64,000 nt of DNA from Kyrpidia tusciae DSM 2912 (GTDB lineage: Bacteria; Bacillota; Bacilli; Kyrpidiales; Kyrpidiaceae). A model generated the notes under the pieces. It had not been told where the DNA came from, searched no databases, and saw only the letters and a list, made by a program, of their open reading frames with translations. The stretch is taken from positions 1,178,001-1,242,000 of the forward strand of contig NC_014098.1 of assembly GCF_000092905.1 (NCBI RefSeq), given 5' to 3'. Positions 16,382-23,953 of this stretch are shown one piece after another (the first letter of the stretch is position 1; each line of letters opens with the position of its first letter). The position numbers and the translations under genes were made by a program.

Positions 16382-17158
16382 TCAGGTTCCCTGGGCGTTG
16401 AAAAATACGTCAATGGTGGTGGAGGCCCCGGTCGTCGCCGAAGCGTACGATAGCCGCGTGTATTTTAAGAAACGGCTGGGAACGAGCACGTCTACAGACC
16501 CAGCAGCCAAGCCGGGGGAAGAAACATCGATATACCAGTTGGTCCCATTCGCGCTGATCTCAACGTTTAGATTGGCGGGGTTGGGGCCGGCGTTATAAAC
16601 AAAGAAAGAGTAGGTTCCCAGATTTGCCGTCGTCACGGGAGGCAGGGGTGTAAGGGCGTCCGCCGTGGGCGTGGAAGGGTAATCGATCTCGGTGAAACTC
16701 TTTTGCGATATCGAGGTGACGCTGCTCAAGGTCCCGGCGGTGATCGTCGCCCCCAGAAGGTTAGAGATGGTGCCGTCCAGGAGGTTGGACAATGTACCTG
16801 CGGTCACCGTGGCTCCAAGAACGCTGGAGATGGTTCCTGCGAGCAGGTTGCTCAGAGTTCCGGCGGTGATGGTGGCACCAAGAATGTTTGTAAGGGTCCC
16901 GTCCAGGAGGTTGGAGAGCGTTCCCGCCGTGACGGTTGCTCCCAGGACAGAGGAAATGGTGCCGTTCAAGAGATTGTTGATGGTTCCTGCGGTGACCGTT
17001 GTGCCGAGGACGCTGGCGATGGTGCCGTCCAAGGCCACGGTGGTGAGGTTGCCCGAGGGGTCGGTGGCGAGGATCCGGCTGGTATTGGTGGTATCTCGCC
17101 CGAAAATCAGTGCCCGAAGGTCGTCGGGATTTGGGTTAAAAACAGCGAAGTTTGGCAA
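16382..17158 (-). CDS. DUF6385-type protein with five 21-residue Thr-rich repeats
   Basis: 258 residues from a TTG (AAAGGA 9 bases upstream); this start gives MPNFAVFNPNPDDLRALIFG, the usual N-terminus of the family. Residues 45-149 are five tandem 21-residue repeats of the form GTISSVLGATVTAGTLSNLLD, with about five Thr/Ser each. The C-terminal domain (about 170-258: YSFFVYNAGPNPANLNVEIS, VDVLVPSRFLKYTRLSYAS) is a beta-sandwich-like module shared with the protein at 17375. There is no signal peptide. The repeats suggest an elongated beta structure and a good O-glycosylation target. It heads the operon of three TPR glycosyltransferases. Its role as acceptor is inferred. Confidence 0.7.
   Translation of the reverse strand: MPNFAVFNPNPDDLRALIFGRDTTNTSRILATDPSGNLTTVALDGTIASVLGTTVTAGTINNLLNGTISSVLGATVTAGTLSNLLDGTLTNILGATITAGTLSNLLAGTISSVLGATVTAGTLSNLLDGTISNLLGATITAGTLSSVTSISQKSFTEIDYPSTPTADALTPLPPVTTANLGTYSFFVYNAGPNPANLNVEISANGTNWYIDVSSPGLAAGSVDVLVPSRFLKYTRLSYASATTGASTTIDVFFNAQGT
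16712..17026 (-). repeat. five tandem 63-bp in-frame repeats
   Basis: Five direct repeats of 63 bp code for 21-residue units. Units 2 and 4 are identical in protein sequence and units 3 and 5 share GATITAGTLS, so there is also a 126-bp higher-order period. The copies differ at many third codon positions, which shows they are maintained by selection on the protein and are not a recent slippage product. Confidence 0.85.
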
Positions 17159-17311
17159 AACAATCGATCCTTTCCCTGAAAGTCGATGGTGGAGAGCCAT
17201 CGCTGGGAGACAGGATACGGAAGCATGTTCATAAAGGTGTGGACGAACACCGCCCGAACCGAAAATGTGCACATGGTCTGGGAGGGCATAAACCGGTGAA
17301 ATGCAAGGGTC

Positions 17312-17337
17312 ACGGGGGTGCAAAGGGACATAGCATA
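17312..17337 (+). promoter_or_regulatory. candidate sigma-K-type promoter
   Basis: CATAGCATA at 17329-17337 fits the sigma-K -10 pattern CATAnnnTA, with an AC dinucleotide (in GTCACG) 15 bases upstream as a possible -35; the spacing is one or two bases short. It would drive the small DUF6385 gene at 17375 late in the mother cell. Confidence 0.35.
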
Positions 17338-17374
17338 AATGGAAGTCTGATTCTCGATAAACGAGGGGATTTAC

Positions 17375-17683
17375 ATGTTCCGCCAGTTCGTTGAAACGTA
17401 CACAACTTCCGACCAACTCACGGGGTCCAATTTTATTGAGCTGGCAGGCCTCAATATCTACACCTTTGTGGTGATCAACGCGGGTACGGCCCCCGCCACC
17501 GTGGGCGTCCAAGTGAGTCCCGATCAAGGGACGCTGATTGCGGACGGCCTGTTGGAGAGTGTAGCTCCTCAAGGGGCGGTGGCCCTGGTTCCCAGGCTTT
17601 TTCTGCGCTACGCCCGGGTGGTGTTTCAATCCGCCGAACCCGGGCGGCCCACTGACGTGATCATCGTTTTTAACGGCCAGTGA
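17375..17683 (+). CDS. small stand-alone DUF6385-type protein
   Basis: 102 residues, ATG behind GAGGGGATTTAC. It consists of only the C-terminal module of the neighbouring repeat protein: YTFVVINAGTAPATVGVQVS, then VALVPRLFLRYARVVFQSAE and DVIIVFNGQ. The repeat protein has the equivalents YSFFVYNAGPNPANLNVEIS, VLVPSRFLKYTRLSY and IDVFFNAQG. It is divergently transcribed from it across 216 bases. There is no signal peptide. It may be a structural subunit of the same surface layer. Function unknown. Confidence 0.65.
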   Translation: MFRQFVETYTTSDQLTGSNFIELAGLNIYTFVVINAGTAPATVGVQVSPDQGTLIADGLLESVAPQGAVALVPRLFLRYARVVFQSAEPGRPTDVIIVFNGQ

Positions 17684-17696
17684 TGCCAAGTCCAGG

Positions 17697-18221
17697 TCAA
17701 CGGACAAGCTCCGAGTCGATGTCTCCCACATCCACCACCCAGGAGGCCAGCCACCCGTGCTCAATGGCGGTTTCACCCCAGATCTCGAGCAAAACGGATC
17801 GCAGGCGGGTATCCTTCGTTCCGTCGATGATCCGCTCGTACACGGCGAACAGGTGGGCCCAGGTCACATCAGAGATCTCCGATGGACCGGGTCGCACCTG
17901 GACCTCGGGCTCGCCCATCCGGCGCATCTGCCGGCGCAGCCGCCGCCCGTGTGCCTCGAGCCGCTGTTTCATGCGCTGCCAGCCGAGCCGCGTCTCATCG
18001 TGGGGCGCCCGATTCAGCGGCCGATCCAATTGCCGAATCAAGCGCTCTAACATTTCGGCGGCCAGAGCCAGGGCATAGATCGTTTCCTCCGGGGTGAGGG
18101 GGAGGTGGCGGCGTATGTCGGCGATCTGATCCCGGGTGATGAGAGGAGGCGAGGCCGGGCGAGGGGCTGCCGAGGAGCGGGCGCGAGCACGATCCTGCCG
18201 AATTCCCTTCTTTCGAATCAC
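17697..18221 (-). CDS. unknown protein coupled to the glutamate-synthase-like gene
   Basis: 174 residues; the GTG at 18221 follows GGAGGGAGCGATC and overlaps the upstream stop (GTGA). An alternative ATG at 18269 would overlap the upstream gene by 52 bases. The first 30 residues are basic and probably disordered. The rest is helical, with LTPEETIYALALAAEMLERL IRQLDRPLNR, several Arg-rich stretches (GRRLRRQMRRMGEP) and a final WGETAIEHGWLASWVVDVGD. I do not recognise a family. It is the third gene of an operon with a diiron-type membrane protein and an FMN protein. Confidence 0.6.
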   Translation of the reverse strand: MIRKKGIRQDRARARSSAAPRPASPPLITRDQIADIRRHLPLTPEETIYALALAAEMLERLIRQLDRPLNRAPHDETRLGWQRMKQRLEAHGRRLRRQMRRMGEPEVQVRPGPSEISDVTWAHLFAVYERIIDGTKDTRLRSVLLEIWGETAIEHGWLASWVVDVGDIDSELVR

Positions 18222-19690
18222 GATCGCTCCCTCCAGCCTGGGCTTTTCGGCGACCATACATTCTCGCACCTCCGGGTTCGATCTTTCCGGTACCGATCCC
18301 AGCGGGCCTCCCCGGCGTAGCGGATGCCCGCCGTTCGGGCCACTTCCGGATCCAGGGCAAACAGGTCCGAGGCGCTGACTTCCCGGATGGACATTTTCCC
18401 CATGGCCCGAATGCCCATGGCCATCTCATCGGCACAGGATTTGAGGAACAGGGCGAGAGAACGGGCCCCCTCCAGGGGATCGAACCGGTTTGTGCGTTTT
18501 CCCACCATGAGCACCAGTTCGGTGGGAGGTTCGAAAGGCAGGGCTTTCTGGAGTTGGCCATGGCTTGCCGCGTAGAGGGCGGGGGATCCGATAGCCACGG
18601 CCGTGGCGCCAAGGGCGATCGCTTTTAAAAAATGTCCCGGGGTGGCGAGTCCGCCGGATATAATGAGGCTGACGTCCTTGACCCGGTGCGCGTCAAAATA
18701 TCGCCTGGCCCGGCTCAAGGCGAAAAAGGTGGGCAGGCCAAAGTCATCCTCGGCGATGGGCTCGCTGCCTTTGGTACCGGCCTGGGCACCGTCGATGGTG
18801 ATAAAATCCACGTCGCACTCCAGCAGCGCCTCCAGGCAGACTTCGATGTCGTCGCCCGGAGCGATTTTGGCCCCGATGGGCACCCCGCCGGACATTTCCC
18901 GCAGGAACGCAACCATGCGCGAAAGATCCCGCACTCCTTGCACCCCCGGAAATTGCTCGCCGATGCGCGCCCATTCCCGAGGTCCAAGCTTCATGGCAGA
19001 TCGGGCTTCTTTTAACTCTTCCGGCGGAATGTGAATCCCAAGCCCCGTGGAGGCCCCTTGGCCGAAATGAATCTCCACTGCGGAGGAGGCCCGGACCAAC
19101 TCCGGTTCTTTGGCCCAGTGGGCCCGGCTCCATTGAAGAATAAATCGCCCGCCGGCCGCATCGACGTCCTCGAGGTAGACGACCCCTTCCCCGGTGTTGA
19201 CCACCGTCCCCATCGCCGTGGCCCCGCCGAGCAAGGCGCTCCACGCTTGCCGGGTGATGCCGACGCCGTACCCCATGCCACCGATCAGGATGGGGATGGC
19301 GAGGTGAAGCGGACGCCGGGCGCGGGGGCCGATGGCCACCGACAGGTCGATGACCCCCGCAGAGGCCGCCCGGGTGACCTGGGCCGGGGTGAAGCCGATG
19401 GCGTCGAATTGGGGGGAGGGTTTGGGAGAGCCCATGGGCCGTTTGATCACTTCGCCGGTGGCGGCCCGCATGCTGTTCTCAATGAGAAGCTGGACGCCGC
19501 TCCGCCGGCTGGCGCTGATAAACTCCCAGAGATTATGACGGTAGGGATCCGTCACAAGAATGCCCAGCGTCCGGTCCGCCACAAGATCGATCCAGCGACG
19601 CCCCTTGCGCCAGAGGACGAGAACGACAAGCAACACAGTGACGAGGCTGCCCACCAGGGAAGCGCTCAAAAAAACCAGCCACACATTCAT
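18218..19690 (-). CDS. membrane-anchored FMN-dependent glutamate-synthase-like protein
   Basis: 490 residues; the ATG at 19690 overlaps the stop of the upstream gene (ATGA). One N-terminal membrane segment (about 5-28) is followed by the FMN-binding domain of glutamate synthase large subunits (PF01645, YerD-like): PILIGGMGYGVGITRQAWSA, TVVNTGEGVVYLEDVDAAGG, IGAKIAPGDDIEVCLEALLE, DFITIDGAQAGTKGSEPIAE and VSLIISGGLATPGHFLKAIA. The glutaminase domain and the full ferredoxin-like parts of GltB are missing, so it is a stand-alone TIM-barrel oxidoreductase. The substrate is unknown. The ferritin-like gene before it suggests an electron-transfer or redox role at the membrane. Confidence 0.8.
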   Translation of the reverse strand: MNVWLVFLSASLVGSLVTVLLVVLVLWRKGRRWIDLVADRTLGILVTDPYRHNLWEFISASRRSGVQLLIENSMRAATGEVIKRPMGSPKPSPQFDAIGFTPAQVTRAASAGVIDLSVAIGPRARRPLHLAIPILIGGMGYGVGITRQAWSALLGGATAMGTVVNTGEGVVYLEDVDAAGGRFILQWSRAHWAKEPELVRASSAVEIHFGQGASTGLGIHIPPEELKEARSAMKLGPREWARIGEQFPGVQGVRDLSRMVAFLREMSGGVPIGAKIAPGDDIEVCLEALLECDVDFITIDGAQAGTKGSEPIAEDDFGLPTFFALSRARRYFDAHRVKDVSLIISGGLATPGHFLKAIALGATAVAIGSPALYAASHGQLQKALPFEPPTELVLMVGKRTNRFDPLEGARSLALFLKSCADEMAMGIRAMGKMSIREVSASDLFALDPEVARTAGIRYAGEARWDRYRKDRTRRCENVWSPKSPGWRERS

Positions 19691-20274
19691 CGGGCATGCA
19701 ACTCCCATTTTTTGAACAACTGCCGGTGAGAGCGCTCATCCGCGGCGTGTTCCAGAAACATTTTCCGCACCGCCGGCTCGGTGGTTTGGCGAACCACCCG
19801 CTCGTAGTGGGCGATGGCCAGCTGCTCCGTCCAGGCGTCCCATTTGGCCATCCATCGTTCGGGTAAGACCATGCTCATGGCGATGGTCACCCATCCGGCC
19901 ACGTGGCCGAGGCGGTTTGGGGCGGAGCGCCTGTAAAGGTGATGGTACAGGGAGCGAAGACGGCGCACATGCACGTGCTCGATTCGGGCGGCCGCGTCGA
20001 GAACCGCCACCAGGTAGTCGGAGCTCCCGGCCCGATGAAGCTTGAAGGCTTGGTAGTGGAACATTTTGACCTGCTCCACCTCCAGGCCGATCATAAATTT
20101 AAAATTGTGGTTGATTTCCTTTTTCTTGAGGGGCACGTTCGGTTCGTGAAATTTAAATTTATAGCTCGACATGTACCCCCGCCACCATCGCCACGCCACA
20201 AATCCACCGATGGCGAGAACCGCGATGAGCAGCAGGGCGAGGATTGTCCCTCCGATCCACCATACAAGAGGCAT
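19687..20274 (-). CDS. membrane-anchored ferritin-like diiron protein
   Basis: 195 residues with an N-terminal membrane helix (about 6-28) and a four-helix bundle. The spacing of possible iron ligands fits a COQ7/ferritin-like diiron carboxylate site: E65/E67 in GLEVEQVKMFHYQ, E99xxH102 in ARIEHVHVRR, E150 in WTEQLAIAHYERV, and E180xxH183 in AADERSHRQLF. Such proteins store iron or activate oxygen. It is the first gene of the operon with the FMN protein and the unknown 174-residue protein, each coupled by 4-base overlaps. I infer a membrane redox module; the reaction is unknown. Confidence 0.65.
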   Translation of the reverse strand: MPLVWWIGGTILALLLIAVLAIGGFVAWRWWRGYMSSYKFKFHEPNVPLKKKEINHNFKFMIGLEVEQVKMFHYQAFKLHRAGSSDYLVAVLDAAARIEHVHVRRLRSLYHHLYRRSAPNRLGHVAGWVTIAMSMVLPERWMAKWDAWTEQLAIAHYERVVRQTTEPAVRKMFLEHAADERSHRQLFKKWELHAR

Positions 20275-20438
20275 GATCGCTCACCGCCCGTTTCCTTTTT
20301 TAGACAAAGGTTCTGGGTCTAGTCTGGCCAAGCTCGATTCCGGGTAAAACCTGCACAGCCGCCCAGTATCCGGCGTACAGATAAAAGTGACACGGCCGGT
20401 GGTGGGAAAATGGCGGCTGGCGGGCAGCGTCTGGGGGG

Positions 20439-21248
20439 GTGTTTGATCTTGCGCGCAGGATTTGGGAAGCCCGGGGCGGGCGGACCGGGGGGACCGGGGT
20501 GAAACGCCGGAAAAAGGCCCCAGGTCTCTGGCTGCAGCGATTTGTCCAGATCCGCGGCGACGGGGGGGCCCCGGGCGACGATGGGTTTCGCCTGGCTCCT
20601 GGGGACCCCCGGGTGGTGGAAGTGGGGGAAGGAGAGGCTGCCGATGGGGGAAAGGACGGCCTCATGGGCCGGGTGAGGCCTGCGGTTCTGTATCGGTGGC
20701 AGGAGGGTACCACGCGGTGGACGGCGGCCGACATGTTGGAACAGGTCTGGCAAGTCGACTGGCTGGCTCCGTTGTCCGGCGTCCGGGGGGAGATCGGTGA
20801 AAGGGCACAGTGGGAGGCGGAGGTCGAGGTCCAAAGGGCCACCCCTCGTTTCGGCAGCGGAGTGCGTGTGGAAGGGACCCTTCGAGTGACGGCGGTGGGC
20901 CCCGCCCCGGGGGAAGTCTCACTTGAATCCGCACCCCTTTACTACGAACGCCGGAAAATTCCCTTTACGCTGATCCTGGGGGAAGAGGTGTTCCCGGGAG
21001 ATCAGAGACGTGCACCTCTCACGGCCAATCTTCCGAAGGTAGGGCGGGCTTCTTCGGGTGGGTGGGGCGGCCCCGAGGATCTATTTGGGTTCGATGAGCC
21101 CAGGCACGTCACCACCTCCGACTGGAAGGCGCAGGTCCTGATATATTCACTTCCCGGGCGGCATGCCGGGGGATCGCCGACAGTTTGGATTCGGGTGACG
21201 GGGCGAGTGGCGTTATGGATCCGGGTGATCAGTCCGATGCCAGGGTAG
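20439..21248 (+). CDS. unknown protein, possibly SPOCS-like (spore envelope)
   Basis: 269 residues from a GTG at 20439; a GTG at 20499 (MKRRKKAPGLWLQRF) is also possible. It is predominantly beta, with a repeating organisation: LYRWQEGTTRWTAADMLEQV, then AEVEVQRATPRFGSGVRVEG TLRVTAVG, and later WKAQVLIYSLPG...WIRVTGRVALWIRVI. The RVEGTLRVTAVG and IRVTGRV strands recall the v..GtL...y pattern of SPOCS (DUF3794) spore-coat domains, but the match is weak. The N-terminus is Gly/Arg-rich. It is followed 16 bases later by a family 4 glycosyltransferase. It may be another acceptor or a scaffold of the locus. Confidence 0.5.
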   Translation: MFDLARRIWEARGGRTGGTGVKRRKKAPGLWLQRFVQIRGDGGAPGDDGFRLAPGDPRVVEVGEGEAADGGKDGLMGRVRPAVLYRWQEGTTRWTAADMLEQVWQVDWLAPLSGVRGEIGERAQWEAEVEVQRATPRFGSGVRVEGTLRVTAVGPAPGEVSLESAPLYYERRKIPFTLILGEEVFPGDQRRAPLTANLPKVGRASSGGWGGPEDLFGFDEPRHVTTSDWKAQVLIYSLPGRHAGGSPTVWIRVTGRVALWIRVISPMPG

Positions 21249-21264
21249 CGACGGGGGGTTGAAC

Positions 21265-22266
21265 ATGCGGGTTACGGTGGCGGCGAAGGATCTCGGATAT
21301 GGCGGCCATGCCCGTACGGTGATCGAGCTGGCACATGGACTTCAAAGCGCCGGTCATCGGGTGACCCTGGCGGTGCCGGAGTCGGCGGCGGTGGACTGGC
21401 CGGTGCAGTGTCCACTGGTCCGGATCGCTCCAGGCGGACCGAATAACCTTCCGGGGTCGGAGGTGGCCGTGGCCGCAGACACCGAATCCTTCGATATCGC
21501 CGCCCGTTGTGCCGGGGGTCGGGTGATCCGCTTTCTGGGGCGATTTGACCCTTCCTACGCCCCGGACCCGGCGGCCGCCGACCGCAGTATCCGGGAGGCA
21601 GCGGCGGTGTGGGCGACGTCGGAATCGATCGGAGCCCGTGTGCGGTCCCGATTCGGGAAAGTCGCAGCGGTGTTGCATCCGGGGGTCGATCCCTCGGTGT
21701 TTCGAGGGCGCCCGGAGCGTCGCCCGGCGGGTGTCGGCCAGAAGGTCTTGCTTCTTGTCGCTCCCGAAGGCCCGGGATTGCCGCCCCGGGACCTGGGCGT
21801 CGCGTATGCCGCCCTGGATCGGGTGAGATCGGTGTTACCTGGAATCCAGTGTCACGCCCTCTGCCGGGGGGGCGTCCGGCCCCCCGGAGAAGGCTGGGTC
21901 TTGCACGGCCGGCTGCCCGATCACCAGCTGGCCTTCCTGTACAACTCCGTGGACCTGTTCATTCATCCGGCGAGTGGCGAAAGGGCTCCGATTTCCGTCC
22001 TGGAAGCGATGGCCTGCGGCACCCCGGTGGCCGGCGTGTATGGAGACGGTATGAACGAAATCGCCGTGTCCGGGTACAACGCCGTGCTCGCCCCACCTGG
22101 CGATGTCGAGAGGCTGGCCCGGATGATCCAACTTGCCCTCACAGACCTCACGCTGCGAACCCACTTAATCGCCGGAGGGTTGGAAACCTCCCGGGAGGCC
22201 CACTGGACCCGATTGTATCAAGAGGCGGCCAAGGCGGTGGTGAGGGCGGCGTCCACTTGGCGATAA
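21265..22266 (+). CDS. family 4 glycosyltransferase
   Basis: 333 residues from the ATG at 21265 (GGGGGGTTG upstream). GT-B fold: GYGGHARTVIELAHGLQSAG, VLHPGVDPSVFRGRP at the domain joint, VLHGRLPDHQLAFLYNSVDL and the donor-site ERAPISVLEAMACGTPVAG with two glutamates. It is about 40 residues shorter than typical family members but keeps all motifs. It is in tandem with the SPOCS-like unknown gene and overlaps the end of the opposite GT4 gene by 49 bases. Confidence 0.8.
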   Translation: MRVTVAAKDLGYGGHARTVIELAHGLQSAGHRVTLAVPESAAVDWPVQCPLVRIAPGGPNNLPGSEVAVAADTESFDIAARCAGGRVIRFLGRFDPSYAPDPAAADRSIREAAAVWATSESIGARVRSRFGKVAAVLHPGVDPSVFRGRPERRPAGVGQKVLLLVAPEGPGLPPRDLGVAYAALDRVRSVLPGIQCHALCRGGVRPPGEGWVLHGRLPDHQLAFLYNSVDLFIHPASGERAPISVLEAMACGTPVAGVYGDGMNEIAVSGYNAVLAPPGDVERLARMIQLALTDLTLRTHLIAGGLETSREAHWTRLYQEAAKAVVRAASTWR

Positions 22267-23213
22267 AAACGCTGCCAAGTCCACTGGGCGGCGGTGCGAA
22301 GCCCCGCCCGGCGCAACCGCTCCCGGAGAAAATCGTTGCTGAGTACCCGTAGGATCGCCCGGGCCAAAAGTTCCGGGGACCGGGGCGGGACCATGAGGCA
22401 GTTCTCGCCCGGCACGGCAAAATCCCTCACCCCTCCGGAATCGGTGGTGACGACGGGGGTCCCGCAGGCCATGGCCTCAAGGGCGGGCAGGCACAAAGCC
22501 TCAAACCAGGACGCCGAGACGAACAGGTCGCTCCCTGCATAAAGCTCGGCCATATCCCGGTCGGTGTCCGCCCGGGCCAGGGTGAAGGGTAAATCGGTCT
22601 GAATCTCGACCCCGTCCGTGGATACCATCACGATCTCCACGTCCGGGATCACCCGGCGCACGATGTCCATCGCTTGAAAGAAATCTGCCGATCCTTTATA
22701 GAAATAGCCGTGACTCTCGGCCCGATAGATGAAAAAGACCCGGTGCCTGCGCCGGGGAATCTCGGGGTAGGGCCGAAATACCGATGGGTCGACCCCGGGC
22801 TGGACGAGATAACTGGAGCGACCCACCGCCTGCCGGATTTGCTGCTGGAGCACCCGGGAGATGGCCAGGACGGGAACGGGGAGCCGGTACGTTTCCAGGG
22901 CGGCTCCTTTATCCGGAACCCACAGGGGTTCGTAGCCGTTGGACAGGCGCACGACCCGAGCTTTTCCCGCTTGATAAGCGGGCATGACGGTCGGGTAAAA
23001 ATTTGGAATGTAAACGTCCGCTTCCGGCAGGACTTCCGGGATCAGGGCCGGCACGCGGATGATCGGCACCCGGACGTCGTAAGCCAGCTCTGCATTCTGC
23101 AACAGTACGATGGACACCCGGTGGCCATAGGCCTGCAAGCCATTGGCCATTTCGGCGATCACCCGGCATCCCCCGCCCCGGTGAAGGCTCATCACCGGGA
23201 TGACGATATTCAC
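22218..23213 (-). CDS. family 4 glycosyltransferase, end of the sugar-nucleotide operon
   Basis: 331 residues; ATG at 23213 overlaps the stop of the GT2 gene upstream (ATGA). GT-B fold: HRGGGCRVIAEMANGLQAYG, YLVQPGVDPSVFRPYPEIP, ESHGYFYKGSADFFQAMDIV (an extra loop after the joint) and the EALCLPALEAMACGTPVVTT donor site with DSGGVRDFAVPGENCLMVPP. It shares architecture with the convergent GT4 gene, so the two may be diverged copies. It is the last of six genes beginning with the sugar-nucleotide dehydrogenase, so its donor is probably made by that operon. Confidence 0.85.
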   Translation of the reverse strand: MNIVIPVMSLHRGGGCRVIAEMANGLQAYGHRVSIVLLQNAELAYDVRVPIIRVPALIPEVLPEADVYIPNFYPTVMPAYQAGKARVVRLSNGYEPLWVPDKGAALETYRLPVPVLAISRVLQQQIRQAVGRSSYLVQPGVDPSVFRPYPEIPRRRHRVFFIYRAESHGYFYKGSADFFQAMDIVRRVIPDVEIVMVSTDGVEIQTDLPFTLARADTDRDMAELYAGSDLFVSASWFEALCLPALEAMACGTPVVTTDSGGVRDFAVPGENCLMVPPRSPELLARAILRVLSNDFLRERLRRAGLRTAAQWTWQRFYRQVDAALTTALAAS

Positions 23214-23953
23214 GACGTACCACCTCCAAACTGTTGTCTTCGACGGGCAGCCCGTTGTCGCACGAGATTACTGTAGTAGCGGTCGGCGGCGGGGTTGGCG
23301 CTCATGTTCGACCCGTGCCACCGGTAGGACAAGAGCGGTTCCGGGATGTATCCCACCGTGTATCGTTCCACCAGCCGCAGCCAGAGGTCATAATCGTGAC
23401 CTTGAACCAGTGCCGGATCGAATCCCCCGACTTGGAAAAAGGCATCTTTCCGCACGATCGTGGTGGAGCCGTTAATGAAACAACCTTCCAATAAGATGGC
23501 ATAGAGGCGGTTTCGGTCCGAATCCCAGGGTGACTCCACCGTATACTGGCGGACGCCGTGGGCGTCGATCACATGAAACGACGTATAGCACAGGGCCGAA
23601 TAGGGGTGACGGGTGACGTATTGCCACTGAGCGGCGAGTTTTCCCGGCTCAAACCGGTCGTCTGAGGATAACCAGCATACGTAGGGCGCCCGGGCGGCGG
23701 CGAACCCCCGATTCAGCGCGGTGGCGGCGCCGGATCTGCGCTGGCGAATCACCTGGATCCGGGACCCAAAGGTTTGCAGAATGAGCGGCGTCCGGTCGGT
23801 GGAGCCGTCGTCCACCACCACCACTTCAAAGGGCGGAGCCCCCTCTTGCATCAGAGCGCTGTCCACGCACTCAAAGATATAGCGCTCGTGGTTGTACACC
23901 GGCACCACCACGCTGATGAGCGGACTCCCCGTTCCGGCTCCCACCGCACTCAC
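23210..23953 (-). CDS. family 2 glycosyltransferase
   Basis: 247 residues; the GTG at 23953 overlaps the stop of the epimerase gene (GTGA). A start eight codons earlier is possible. GT-A fold: ISVVVPVYNHERYIFECVDS, VVVVDDGSTDRTPLIL, ALNRGFAAARAPYVCWLSSD DRF (metal-binding acidic pair) and GSTTIVRKDAFFQVGGFD. It ends with a short helical tail. These enzymes extend glycans from NDP sugars in the cytoplasm. It is coupled to the epimerase before and the GT4 after. Confidence 0.85.
   Translation of the reverse strand: MSAVGAGTGSPLISVVVPVYNHERYIFECVDSALMQEGAPPFEVVVVDDGSTDRTPLILQTFGSRIQVIRQRRSGAATALNRGFAAARAPYVCWLSSDDRFEPGKLAAQWQYVTRHPYSALCYTSFHVIDAHGVRQYTVESPWDSDRNRLYAILLEGCFINGSTTIVRKDAFFQVGGFDPALVQGHDYDLWLRLVERYTVGYIPEPLLSYRWHGSNMSANPAADRYYSNLVRQRAARRRQQFGGGTS

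Noticed and set aside
16712-17026. CRISPR-like periodic repeat
   Set aside because: The 63-bp units are contiguous, have no spacers, stay in frame and code for protein repeats.
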